Positions 1-6,756 of a DNA stretch of 17,025 bases are shown here, piece after piece (position 1 is the stretch's first letter; each line of letters starts with the position of its first letter). The notes beneath the pieces are model-generated. The model had not been told where the DNA came from. It did not search any database and saw nothing but the letters and a program-made list of their open reading frames with translations. This DNA is from Bacteroidales bacterium. GTDB lineage: Bacteria; Bacteroidota; Bacteroidia; Bacteroidales; Paludibacteraceae. The translations under genes and the position numbers were made by a program. The stretch covers positions 1 through 17,025 of the forward strand of contig SFDZ01000031.1 of NCBI GenBank assembly GCA_004557405.1, given 5' to 3'.

Positions 1-169
1 TAACTCATTTGAGGGAGTAAAACAATCAAAATAATGTACGATTTTTAAGAAAATAGTATCATTTATTTAGGAAACGACTAAAGTTTTATATTTTTACCCC
101 CTTTGTTACGTATATATATAATAAAGGGCAACAATATGCCTAATGTTGAACCATTAAAAACGTAACAAG

Positions 170-473
170 ATGAAAGGAAAAATTGAATTGTTCTATGCGC
201 TACCGAACATTGGTGCGTATTTAGAAAAGAAAGGTATTCCGGAACTGCATTTCAAACCACTAATTTAGATGTTGGTTGAAAATATCACTTAAAAGAGAAC
301 CTTGAGAACTTAGAAGGAGTCATTGGTCATTATTTCCAGGAAGAGAAATTAGACCCATTACTAAGGAAACTTTTGATGACTTAGCGTCTATGCATTGCAA
401 GGTGTTGGTTGAATTAGACGAGCATATATTGGACAGAACTGTCGAGCACCTCGCTAAACACAAAAAGAAATGA
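170..473 (+). pseudogene. decayed small gene of unknown function, coupled to the next gene
   Basis: No single frame is open, but coding-like text continues across three frames. An ATG at 170 opens 32 codons (begins MKGKIELFYALPNIGAYL) and stops at TAG 266-268. Peptide-like sequence resumes in another frame around 289-360 (LKENLENLEGVIGHYF) and in the third frame from about 360 (ETFDDLASMHCKVL) to a TGA at 471-473. Joined together these give a protein of about 98 residues. The final TGA overlaps the ATG of the following HAD gene as ATGA, the usual sign of translational coupling, so an intact ancestor was probably the first gene of that operon. I do not recognise the family. The alternative is that this is simply a leader with chance open stretches. 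The seamless ending on ATGA argues against that. Confidence 0.5.
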
Positions 474-985
474 AAGTGATCTTTCTTGATTTTGACGGAG
501 TACTGAATAGTAGCAATTATTCTGCAACTCTATTCGAAGCCGGGAGACCGACAAAGGATGAGTATGGTCAGGAACTATTCGACCCAGAGACAGTGAATCT
601 GCTCAACCGCATAATTGACGAGACGGAAGCTAAAATAGTTATATCCTCATCGTGGCGTTATTTAGGCATCACCGCTCTGCGGGATATGTGGCAGGAACGC
701 GGATTGCACGGACATATAATCGGAATGACATCCATGCACGCGGTCGATGAGTATATTATGGAGCATGGTCTTGACTGGCTCGACAAAGGGGCTATCGCAA
801 GTTCGCCGCGAGCCGTGGAGATTGAAGCCTGGCTGCATGAGCATGACAACGTGGATAGTTTTGTCATCCTCGATGACATGCCGATGTCCGTAACTTTGCA
901 ACCGCACTTCGTGCAGATAAATCCAATACTTGGCTTGTTAAGAGCACAAGCTGAAAAAGCAGTAGAAATCTTAAACTCTAAATAA
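470..985 (+). CDS. HAD-fold phosphatase-like protein (HAD_SAK-type, RNA-repair associated)
   Basis: This 171-residue protein is a minimal HAD-superfamily enzyme. Motif I is at the N terminus as FLDFDGVLN, with the Asp nucleophile at residue 7 and acid/base Asp9. Motif II is IVISSSWR near residues 57-63. An SPR-x-x-EI-x-x-WL segment lies near 112-121, and a late acidic pair is FVILDD (Asp135, Asp136). The DFDGVLN plus ISSSWR combination is typical of the HAD domain found in 'Swiss Army Knife' RNA-repair proteins and in stand-alone bacterial relatives. The expected activity is phosphate hydrolysis or phosphotransfer; the substrate is unknown, and nucleic-acid ends are an inference. No signal peptide or membrane segment is visible, so it should be cytosolic. 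The start at 470 overlaps the stop of the decayed gene upstream, and the stop is 1 nt before the large nuclease gene, so both are probably one transcript. Confidence 0.85.
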   Translation: MKVIFLDFDGVLNSSNYSATLFEAGRPTKDEYGQELFDPETVNLLNRIIDETEAKIVISSSWRYLGITALRDMWQERGLHGHIIGMTSMHAVDEYIMEHGLDWLDKGAIASSPRAVEIEAWLHEHDNVDSFVILDDMPMSVTLQPHFVQINPILGLLRAQAEKAVEILNSK

Positions 986-986
986 T

Positions 987-2936
987 ATGAGACAGTTAAC
1001 AAATTATTTATTTGAATCACTGAAAGAAATTAAAGGTGAACTTCATTCGTTGCTGGAGTATGTGAAGGCTGATGACACATTAGATATGGAATTCAGAGGT
1101 GATTCGATAACGCTATATTATCGAGGTGGAGCTATTTTGACGGTGGAAGTAAATCCAGACGATTCCTTCGAATGGAAGGAATTGAGCAAAGAATATCTTC
1201 TGGGATGCGATTTAAGTCATAGAGCAAAATCGTATGAAGATTATATTCCTGAAGCTAAACACATTATAGATCGTTATATATGTGATGGACCAAAGAATCA
1301 CCTTGGCGAGAAAGAGATCCAACAATTGGTCGTAAAGGAGAATAATTACTCTCCGTATTCAAATGATACTGACTATTTCATAGTTGATATGGAGTTTGAG
1401 GAAGGGAAAGATGGGGACGGTCGGTTTGATTTGATTGCATTACGTTGGGATTCTAATGTCCCTTCAAGGAGGAAAGACAAGGTTTCTTTAGCTGTAATTG
1501 AAGTTAAGCAGGGCATAAAGTCTGTTGCTTCATCCAAATCAAGTCCAGGGTTACACAAGCACCAAAAAGATTTCAGTGAGTTTATTCAGAAGAAAAAGAA
1601 AGCTGATACATTGTCTGCCTTTTGTGATGATATGCTGATGATATTTAAGCAGAAATGCGAGTTGGGCTTAATTATCGGAAATGATAGGACAGCCCGGATG
1701 AATGTGGATGATAGATTGGAGTGCAGCAGGAAGATTGATTTTATTTGCTTGTTGGCTAATTATAAAGCCGCAAGTTCGAATTTGGTAGCAGAGTTAATGG
1801 GTAAAGGCATTGATGACTTCATGCGCCCATGTAAGATAATTGTTTCAAATTATATGGGCTATGGATTGTACTCTGCGAACATTATTGATTTCTCGTCGGG
1901 TATAGATGATGGGAGCACTTACTTAGACGCGGAAAAAAGGAGGCAATCTTTTTTATATGCAAACGAGTTAAGGAATGGTGAAAAGAGCCTCTTTGGTAAT
2001 GCCAAAAATTTCGGAGGTGTTTGGAGTAGAAGCTTGTCGAAGTGGTATCACTATCCTTATATTCTTCGGCATGAAGATAGTTTGTACAATCTATTTTCTG
2101 GAATTAGGGAAGATGCTATAGATTACTTTGAGCGTCATGATATTGCATGGTGGAGCCAAGATTCCGATCGGTATTTCCCGACTGGAAATCTCGTTTCTTC
2201 GCAGAACCACTGCCTGAATCACTTATTTGCCATGCGTGCCGACAAGCAGGCTGTTTTATCTATCATACAAGGTGTTTGTCCTGGAATCAAGGATATCCTT
2301 CCGTCACCAGTTGATTGTTATGAGACTAAAATTGTAAAGGGTAAGTCGGTTCCTTGTGATTCTTATATAACTTTTGAGTTCTCGCTCCGCAACAATTACC
2401 TTTTAGGAGAGCGTAGCGATAAGAGAGGGAAAAAGTGTACGTCCGTAGATGCTTTTGTATATGCTATAGACCAAAAAGAGCGCCCAATTCTAATTCCTAT
2501 AGAGTGGAAGTATACTGAATCTTATGACCGTATTTCAGCGTATAAGCGTGCTGTGCAGTCGAGTATCAACAGGTACGTAGGACTTGCAAACATGGACTCT
2601 TCCAATCTAAAAGAGTGGATAAGTTCCTATGAGTGGGATCCTCTATATGAGTTTGCACGTCAGGAGCTCTTCATGGAGAGGATTATTCAGATGCATCCAA
2701 AATGCGGTCGTGAGCATGAACCTTTGGCTGCTGAAGATTATATCCATATAATTGTTAGACCAGACGAGAATGAATTGATCCGGAAAGACATTAGCGATTT
2801 TAGAGAGACGATTGTTGATAAGGAGAAACTTATTGAGGTTGATCCTAAGGTGTTGCTTGCACCACTCAACGGGAATGTGGCGTATGATGAGTTGCTAAAG
2901 TACCTCAAAAAACGCTATTGGGAGAATGTGAAATAG
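987..2936 (+). CDS. large protein with two PD-(D/E)XK-like nuclease cores
   Basis: This 649-residue soluble protein appears to contain two restriction-endonuclease-like cores. The N-terminal half has a YYRGG element (44-48) and then RFDLI (Asp148) followed by AVIEVKQG (Glu172-x-Lys174), an Asp/Glu-x-Lys arrangement. The C-terminal half resembles the PGN_0703-type putative restriction endonucleases of Bacteroidota: HDIAWW (384-389), TGNLVSSQNHCLNHLF (399-414), TSVDAF (Asp488) and IEWKYTESY (Glu506-x-Lys508). The likely role is nucleic-acid cleavage, perhaps in defence. No methyltransferase, helicase or ATPase motif is visible in it or nearby. The gene begins 1 nt after the HAD gene and presumably shares its promoter and translation. 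Codon choice is visibly AT-richer than in glnS or the amylase, suggesting horizontal acquisition. The assignment rests on motifs alone, and the middle (about 200-340) is unassigned. Confidence 0.75.
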   Translation: MRQLTNYLFESLKEIKGELHSLLEYVKADDTLDMEFRGDSITLYYRGGAILTVEVNPDDSFEWKELSKEYLLGCDLSHRAKSYEDYIPEAKHIIDRYICDGPKNHLGEKEIQQLVVKENNYSPYSNDTDYFIVDMEFEEGKDGDGRFDLIALRWDSNVPSRRKDKVSLAVIEVKQGIKSVASSKSSPGLHKHQKDFSEFIQKKKKADTLSAFCDDMLMIFKQKCELGLIIGNDRTARMNVDDRLECSRKIDFICLLANYKAASSNLVAELMGKGIDDFMRPCKIIVSNYMGYGLYSANIIDFSSGIDDGSTYLDAEKRRQSFLYANELRNGEKSLFGNAKNFGGVWSRSLSKWYHYPYILRHEDSLYNLFSGIREDAIDYFERHDIAWWSQDSDRYFPTGNLVSSQNHCLNHLFAMRADKQAVLSIIQGVCPGIKDILPSPVDCYETKIVKGKSVPCDSYITFEFSLRNNYLLGERSDKRGKKCTSVDAFVYAIDQKERPILIPIEWKYTESYDRISAYKRAVQSSINRYVGLANMDSSNLKEWISSYEWDPLYEFARQELFMERIIQMHPKCGREHEPLAAEDYIHIIVRPDENELIRKDISDFRETIVDKEKLIEVDPKVLLAPLNGNVAYDELLKYLKKRYWENVK

Positions 2937-3152
2937 TCCACTTTTTTCTGCTGGAATATAGAACATTTTGAGACAAGGCAAAGACCGGTTGCTTTGTATG
3001 GGTTTTGTGTCCAAAAAAGAGATACCCCGAAAAAATCTATTTTCAATTATTAAGATTAAATTGTCAGTTTTTAAGAATTGGCGATTTTTAGGAGCGTAGA
3101 AGGTTGAGAATTTCGTATTAGAGTTTGGAAAAAATTTCAACCCATTAAAATT

Positions 3153-3645
3153 ATGAGAAAAATTAAACTTTTGAACACTAAAAACGAGCCGAAATGTCGC
3201 CTTCAGAAAGTAGCAAATTTCCAGACTTCCGCAGCCCCGAAATCAGGGTACTTTGCATCGTATGAAGAAAATGTATTTCCTTCTGCTCGTGAAGCCATCC
3301 TAAATAAAAGAAGGCAAGTTTTATGACATGTTCGTAGCTGGTGACAGGCATAAACTCGAAGACTACACCGACTGTAACGGCGTAAGCCGCCTTGCTCATG
3401 CAAAGTCGGCACTGTCATCGTCAATGCTCGCGTACAATTTCTTCCACTGGGTAAGTCCAGAACATCCGCTCACGTGGCATGGCACCACCTTCGACAAAGT
3501 GTATTTCGAAGTCAAGTTCCCTGTGCTCGCCAAGAACTCCGACTGCAGCCGGAACAACAGCCCCTCTAACATGGACGTCGTTCTCATCAGCGATGATTGT
3601 CTGACCATGCTCTGCATCGAGAGCAAGTACACCGAGCAGACCGAC
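3153..3645 (+). pseudogene. frameshifted and truncated nuclease-like gene
   Basis: An ATG at 3153 begins MRKIKLLNTKNEPKCR and reads to FPSAREAILNK near 3306. There one surplus base in the A-rich run AAATAAAAGAAGG shifts the frame, and the sequence continues one frame over as EGKFYDMFVAGDRHKLE. It then runs through SSSMLAYNFFHW and FEVKFPVLA to PSNMDVVLIS and LCIESKYTEQ. The Asp of NMDVV and the Glu-x-Lys of IESK resemble a PD-(D/E)XK core, similar in style to the second core of the preceding protein. Family resemblance stops at about 3645, where the sequence passes directly into an unrelated T9SS-tail fragment, so the C terminus is lost. A remnant of a nuclease gene in the accessory region is the simplest reading. 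The A-run indel could also be a sequencing error, but the truncation would remain. Confidence 0.65.
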
Positions 3646-3646
3646 C

Positions 3647-3809
3647 GCCATTGTTTCGGCTGCAGTGGCCGGTCTCTACACGCAAGCCGGCCGCATCGTG
3701 TGCGAGGGCGAGTTCCGCATCTACGACCTGCTCGGTCGCGATGTAACCACTGAATGGCGTTTACGTAGTAAAAACCGCGAACGCTGCACAAAAAGTGGTG
3801 GTGAAATAG
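3647..3809 (+). pseudogene. orphan T9SS (Por) C-terminal sorting tail fragment
   Basis: A different frame from the upstream nuclease remnant reads VAGLYTQAGRIVCEGEF, then RIYDLLGRDV. After a further frame change near 3750 it reads NGVYVVKTANAAQKVVVK and stops at TAG 3807-3809. The pattern RIYDLLGRDV...NGVYVVK...KVVVK-stop is the classic ending of Bacteroidota proteins exported by the type IX secretion system. No secreted body domain or signal peptide precedes it. It is therefore the severed 3' end of a former secreted-protein gene, left beside a deletion or insertion junction at about 3645. Base composition is more GC-rich here, like the chromosomal genes to the right, which supports a junction between foreign and resident DNA. 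Confidence 0.7.
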
Positions 3810-3838
3810 AATAGAACCGAGATTTAAAAACCAAGATT

Positions 3839-3866
3839 GTAGGGACGTGGCGCGCCACGTCCCTAC
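3839..3866. repeat. perfect 28-bp palindrome
   Basis: GTAGGGACGTGGCG is followed immediately by its exact reverse complement CGCCACGTCCCTAC, giving a 28-bp palindrome with no spacer. There is no T-run beside it, so it is not an ordinary terminator. Its right half recurs at 15742-15757 in the other gene-poor stretch, which marks it as one copy of a dispersed intergenic palindromic repeat family. Confidence 0.8.
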
Positions 3867-3987
3867 GTTTGTAACAATCGCACTACTTTGGTTAAGCAAA
3901 AGAAATGAAAGAACAAGAAAACCGATATTGTTTCCCCCCACGCCTTAAACTTGGGAACTATAAAACTCACAAAAAATTAGGCAAAAC

Positions 3988-4024
3988 AAAAAAAAGACAC
4001 CTCACATTTATGAAGTGTCTTTTT
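3988..4024 (-). terminator. rho-independent terminator of the tRNA operon
   Basis: AAAAAGACAC (3991-4000) pairs perfectly with GTGTCTTTTT (4015-4024), with a short TCA/TGA extension inside. Read on the minus strand the hairpin ends in a run of T residues. It lies 13 bp beyond the 3' end of the last tRNA. The A/T tracts on both sides would also let it act on plus-strand transcripts. Confidence 0.8.
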
Positions 4025-4036
4025 GTTTACTGATTT

Positions 4037-4123
4037 TGGTGCGTAGGATGAGACTCGAACTCACACGATCTTGCGACCACTACCCCCTCAAAGTAGCGTG
4101 TATACCAATTTCACCACCTACGC
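4037..4123 (-). tRNA. tRNA-Leu (anticodon GAG)
   Basis: On the minus strand the acceptor stem GCGTAGG (from 4123) pairs with CCTACGC (to 4041), followed by discriminator A and an encoded CCA (to 4037). The anticodon arm is CTACT-TTGAGGG-GGTAG, giving anticodon GAG, which reads CUC and CUU Leu codons. The long variable arm is as expected for a class II tRNA, and the T arm contains GTTCGAG. It is the last of three clustered tRNAs, just before the terminator. Confidence 0.95.
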
Positions 4124-4125
4124 AA

Positions 4126-4210
4126 TGGTGCCCAAGACAGGACTCGAACCTGCACATCTCGCGACACACGCACCTGAAACGTGCGCGTCTACCAATTCCG
4201 CCACTTGGGC
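4126..4210 (-). tRNA. tRNA-Leu (anticodon CAG)
   Basis: On the minus strand the acceptor GCCCAAG (from 4210) pairs with CTTGGGC (to 4130), followed by discriminator A and an encoded CCA. The anticodon arm is CACGT-TTCAGGT-GCGTG, giving anticodon CAG for CUG codons. A long variable arm (class II) and a GGTTCGAGTCC T arm are present. It lies 2 bp from tRNA-Leu(GAG), so the two are co-transcribed. Confidence 0.95.
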
Positions 4211-4259
4211 AACAGACTTTTCAAGAAAAAAAGCAGCCTCATACTGCTTTTTGCTAATG

Positions 4260-4332
<73 letters not shown>

Positions 4333-4373
4333 AATAAATCAAAGTGTGTGCAACTCTCTTCCGAATTGCGGTG

Positions 4374-4405
4374 CAAAGGTACAGCATTTTTTTGAACCCA
4401 CCAAA
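4374..4405 (-). promoter_or_regulatory. promoter of the tRNA operon
   Basis: On the minus strand TTTG (4405-4402), a 20-nt spacer and TACCTTTG (4381-4374) match the Bacteroidota -33 TTTG / -7 TAnnTTTG promoter. It lies about 40 bp upstream of the tRNA-Gly gene. Confidence 0.75.
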
Positions 4406-4485
4406 TTTTTTCGGCAAAAAATGTCATTTTTTTTGTTTTTTGCTGATTTAAGGCAGATTATAGTGGTTTTTTGAAGAAAAAAAAG

Positions 4486-4493
4486 TAATTTTG
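4486..4493 (+). promoter_or_regulatory. -7 element for glnS
   Basis: TAATTTTG matches TAnnTTTG and lies 20 bp before the glnS ATG. No clear TTTG is found at the expected -33 distance, so the promoter is probably weaker or activated. No Shine-Dalgarno sequence precedes the ATG. Confidence 0.55.
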
Positions 4494-4513
4494 CACCGCT
4501 AAATTTTCAAATT

Positions 4514-6202
4514 ATGACAACAACAGTGGAAGAAACTCCGAAAAAAAGTTTGAACTTTATCGAACAAATCGTCGAAAACGACTTACAGGAAGGACGCAAC
4601 GGCGGCCGCATCCAAACCCGTTTTCCGCCCGAACCGAATGGTTATCTGCACATTGGGCACGTCAAAGCCATTTGTATGGATTTCGGCATCGCCGAAAAAT
4701 ATCACGGCACCTGCAACCTGCGTTTCGACGACACGAACCCCGTAAAAGAAGATGTGGAATACGTCGATTCCATCACCGAAGATATCAAATGGTTAGGGTT
4801 TAAGTGGCAAAACATCTATTACGCCTCCGACTATTTTCAGCAGTTGTACGATTTGGCCATCCGTTTCATCAAAGAGGGCAAAGCGTATGTTGATGAGCAG
4901 TCGGCCGAAACGATTGCGCAGCAAAAAGGCACGCCTACCGAAGCCGGCACCAACAGTCCGTATCGCGACCGCCCGATAGCCGAAAACCTCGACCTGTTCG
5001 AACGCATGAATCGCGGCGAATTTGCCGAAGGCTCGATGGTGTTGCGCGCCAAAATCGACATGGCGCACCCGAATATGCACTTCCGCGACCCGATTATGTA
5101 CCGCATCATAACATCGCACCCGCACCACCGCACAGGCTACACATGGAAAGTCTATCCGATGTACGATTTTGCGCACGGACAAAGCGACTATTTCGAAGGC
5201 GTAACGCACTCCATCTGCACACTCGAATTCGAAGTGCACCGACCACTCTACGACTGGTTCCTCGACCAATTTGTCGAGGGCGACTATCGTCCGAAACAGC
5301 GCGAATTTAACCGTTTGAACATCACTTATACGGTGATGAGCAAGCGCAAAATGCTGCAACTCGTGCAAGAAGGGCTTGTCGCCGGCTGGGACGATCCGCG
5401 TATGCCGACAGTGTGCGGATTGCGCCGACGCGGTTACACCCCGCAAGCCATTCGCAACTTTATCGACAAAATCGGCTACACCAAAGTGGAAGGCATGATT
5501 GACGTGTCGCTGCTCGAATACGCCGCCCGCGAGGATTTGAAACCGAAAGCGACACGCGTGAGTGCCATTTTCGAACCGATTAAGTTGGTCATAACCAACT
5601 ACCCCGAAAATCAGACGGAAGTGTTGCAAACCGAGAACAATCCCGACGACGAACAAGCAGGCACGCGCGATTTGCTGTTTGGTCGCGAATTGTACATCGA
5701 ACGCGGCGATTTTATGGAAGAGGCACCAAAAGACTTTTTCCGCTTGTCGCCAAACGGCCGCGAAGTACGCCTGAAAAGCGCATACATAGTGAAAGCCACC
5801 GGCTGCGACAAAGACGCCGAAGGACACATCACCACGGTCTATTGCGAGTACGACCCCACCACCAAAAGCGGCACCGAAGGCGGCAACCGTAAAGTGAAAA
5901 GCACCATCAATTGGGTGAACATCAACGACAGCGTCGAAGCCGAAGTGCGCGTGTACGACCGTCTGTTTGCCGTCGAAGACCCGTCGGCATCGGACAAAGA
6001 TTTCCGCGAATTGCTCAATCCCGACTCGCTGAAAGTGGTGCAAGGCGTGCGCGTGGAGGCTGCTCTGGCCAAAGCACAGCCGCTCGACAAATTCCAATTC
6101 TTGAAAGTGGGCTATTTCTGCGTCGATCCGGACTCGACGGCCGAACACCTGATATTCAACCGCACAGTCGCGCTGAAGGACACTTGGGCAAAAAAAGTGT
6201 AA
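4514..6202 (+). CDS. glnS: glutaminyl-tRNA synthetase
   Basis: This class I aminoacyl-tRNA synthetase charges tRNA-Gln with glutamine using ATP, in the cytosol. The 562-residue length is normal for bacterial GlnRS. The signature RFPPEPNGYLHIGHVK carries the HIGH motif at 46-49, followed by LRFDDTNPVKED (69-80). The KMSKS-equivalent is VMSKRK around 274-279, and the GWDDPRMPT and RRRGYTP segments (291-310) are typical of GlnRS rather than GluRS. The C-terminal half (about 340-560) is the beta-barrel anticodon-binding region, including EYDPTTKSGTEGG. It is divergent from the tRNA cluster and followed by a strong hairpin terminator, so it is probably monocistronic. The start at 4514 follows a TAnnTTTG box, and the preceding frame offers no other conserved sequence. 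Confidence 0.97.
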   Translation: MTTTVEETPKKSLNFIEQIVENDLQEGRNGGRIQTRFPPEPNGYLHIGHVKAICMDFGIAEKYHGTCNLRFDDTNPVKEDVEYVDSITEDIKWLGFKWQNIYYASDYFQQLYDLAIRFIKEGKAYVDEQSAETIAQQKGTPTEAGTNSPYRDRPIAENLDLFERMNRGEFAEGSMVLRAKIDMAHPNMHFRDPIMYRIITSHPHHRTGYTWKVYPMYDFAHGQSDYFEGVTHSICTLEFEVHRPLYDWFLDQFVEGDYRPKQREFNRLNITYTVMSKRKMLQLVQEGLVAGWDDPRMPTVCGLRRRGYTPQAIRNFIDKIGYTKVEGMIDVSLLEYAAREDLKPKATRVSAIFEPIKLVITNYPENQTEVLQTENNPDDEQAGTRDLLFGRELYIERGDFMEEAPKDFFRLSPNGREVRLKSAYIVKATGCDKDAEGHITTVYCEYDPTTKSGTEGGNRKVKSTINWVNINDSVEAEVRVYDRLFAVEDPSASDKDFRELLNPDSLKVVQGVRVEAALAKAQPLDKFQFLKVGYFCVDPDSTAEHLIFNRTVALKDTWAKKV

Positions 6203-6235
6203 GCAACCAACTGACACACTGCAGGTTACAATACG

Positions 6236-6272
6236 AAAAGCATATTCTCGGCGGAGAATATGCTTTTTTTTA
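6236..6272 (+). terminator. rho-independent terminator of glnS
   Basis: AAAAGCATATTCTC (6236-6249), loop GGCG, and GAGAATATGCTTTT (6254-6267) form a perfect 14-bp stem followed by more T residues. Confidence 0.92.
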
Positions 6273-6282
6273 TGCAAAAAAT

Positions 6283-6313
6283 TTTGTTAGTTAGATAAAA
6301 CTAACTATCTTTG
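6283..6313 (+). promoter_or_regulatory. promoter of the marR-CDF operon
   Basis: TTTG (6283-6286), a 19-nt spacer and TATCTTTG (6306-6313) give a full Bacteroidota consensus promoter 27 bp before the MarR start codon. Confidence 0.8.
6288..6307. promoter_or_regulatory. putative MarR operator in the promoter spacer
   Basis: TAGTTAG (6288-6294) and CTAACTA (6301-6307) are perfect inverted arms separated by ATAAAA. The 20-bp palindrome lies between the -33 and -7 elements and overlaps the latter by 2 bp. MarR-family dimers bind palindromes of this size, often in their own promoters, so negative autoregulation of the metal-exporter operon is a reasonable inference. Confidence 0.6.
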
Positions 6314-6339
6314 CGCCGAAAAAAAATTAGGTTTTTCTG

Positions 6340-6756
6340 ATGGAAAGAATCATCGGTGTCATAGCCAAACTATCGCACAGTTTAGGCGAAATGGAAGAAC
6401 AGGCCAAAGAGTATTTCGACCTGAAAGATTTGACGCTCACGCAGATGCACTACTTGGAAGTCATCAGTCAGTTGGACAATCCGAACATCACGGAATTGGC
6501 ATCGGCGTTGCAGTTGACCAAACCGACGGTAACTGTCGGCATCGACAAACTGATAGAGCGCAACTATGTGTACAAGGTGCCATCGGACGACGACCGGCGC
6601 AATTCGCATCTTCATCTGACCGACAAAGGGCGACAAATAAACGCCATGCACGCGTATGCACACGAGCGTTTTTCGGAACTGATAGCGGAAACCTTGGAGC
6701 CGCACGAGATAGAAACATTGGTACAAATTCTTGAAAAATTGACACTAAAATTATGA
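6340..6756 (+). CDS. MarR-family winged-helix transcriptional regulator
   Basis: This 138-residue cytosolic DNA-binding protein has the MarR layout: an N-terminal dimerisation helix, LTLTQMHYLEVI (about 31-42), the helix-turn-helix NITELASALQLTKPTVTVGIDKL (about 49-71), and a wing with DDDRRNSHLHLTDKG (about 79-93). A C-terminal dimer helix completes the fold. The ligand is unknown; regulation of a downstream metal exporter suggests a metal or a stress signal (inference). A palindrome in its promoter is a candidate autoregulatory site. Its TGA overlaps the ATG of the CDF gene (ATGA at 6753-6756), so the two are translationally coupled. Confidence 0.88.
   Translation: MERIIGVIAKLSHSLGEMEEQAKEYFDLKDLTLTQMHYLEVISQLDNPNITELASALQLTKPTVTVGIDKLIERNYVYKVPSDDDRRNSHLHLTDKGRQINAMHAYAHERFSELIAETLEPHEIETLVQILEKLTLKL

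Noticed and set aside
3264..3305. MKKMYFLLLV as a possible signal peptide start for the T9SS-tail remnant
   Set aside because: It stops after 13 codons and overlaps, out of frame, the better supported FPSAREAILNK stretch of the nuclease remnant.
3304..3316. Programmed ribosomal frameshift at the A-run of the nuclease remnant
   Set aside because: There is no classical slippery heptamer followed by a strong stem, and the gene is also truncated downstream, so decay is simpler.
4793..6277. A 494-codon open frame on the minus strand opposite glnS
   Set aside because: The opposite strand encodes an unmistakable glutaminyl-tRNA synthetase. The antisense translation is Phe/His/Val-rich with no motifs and results from the codon bias of glnS.
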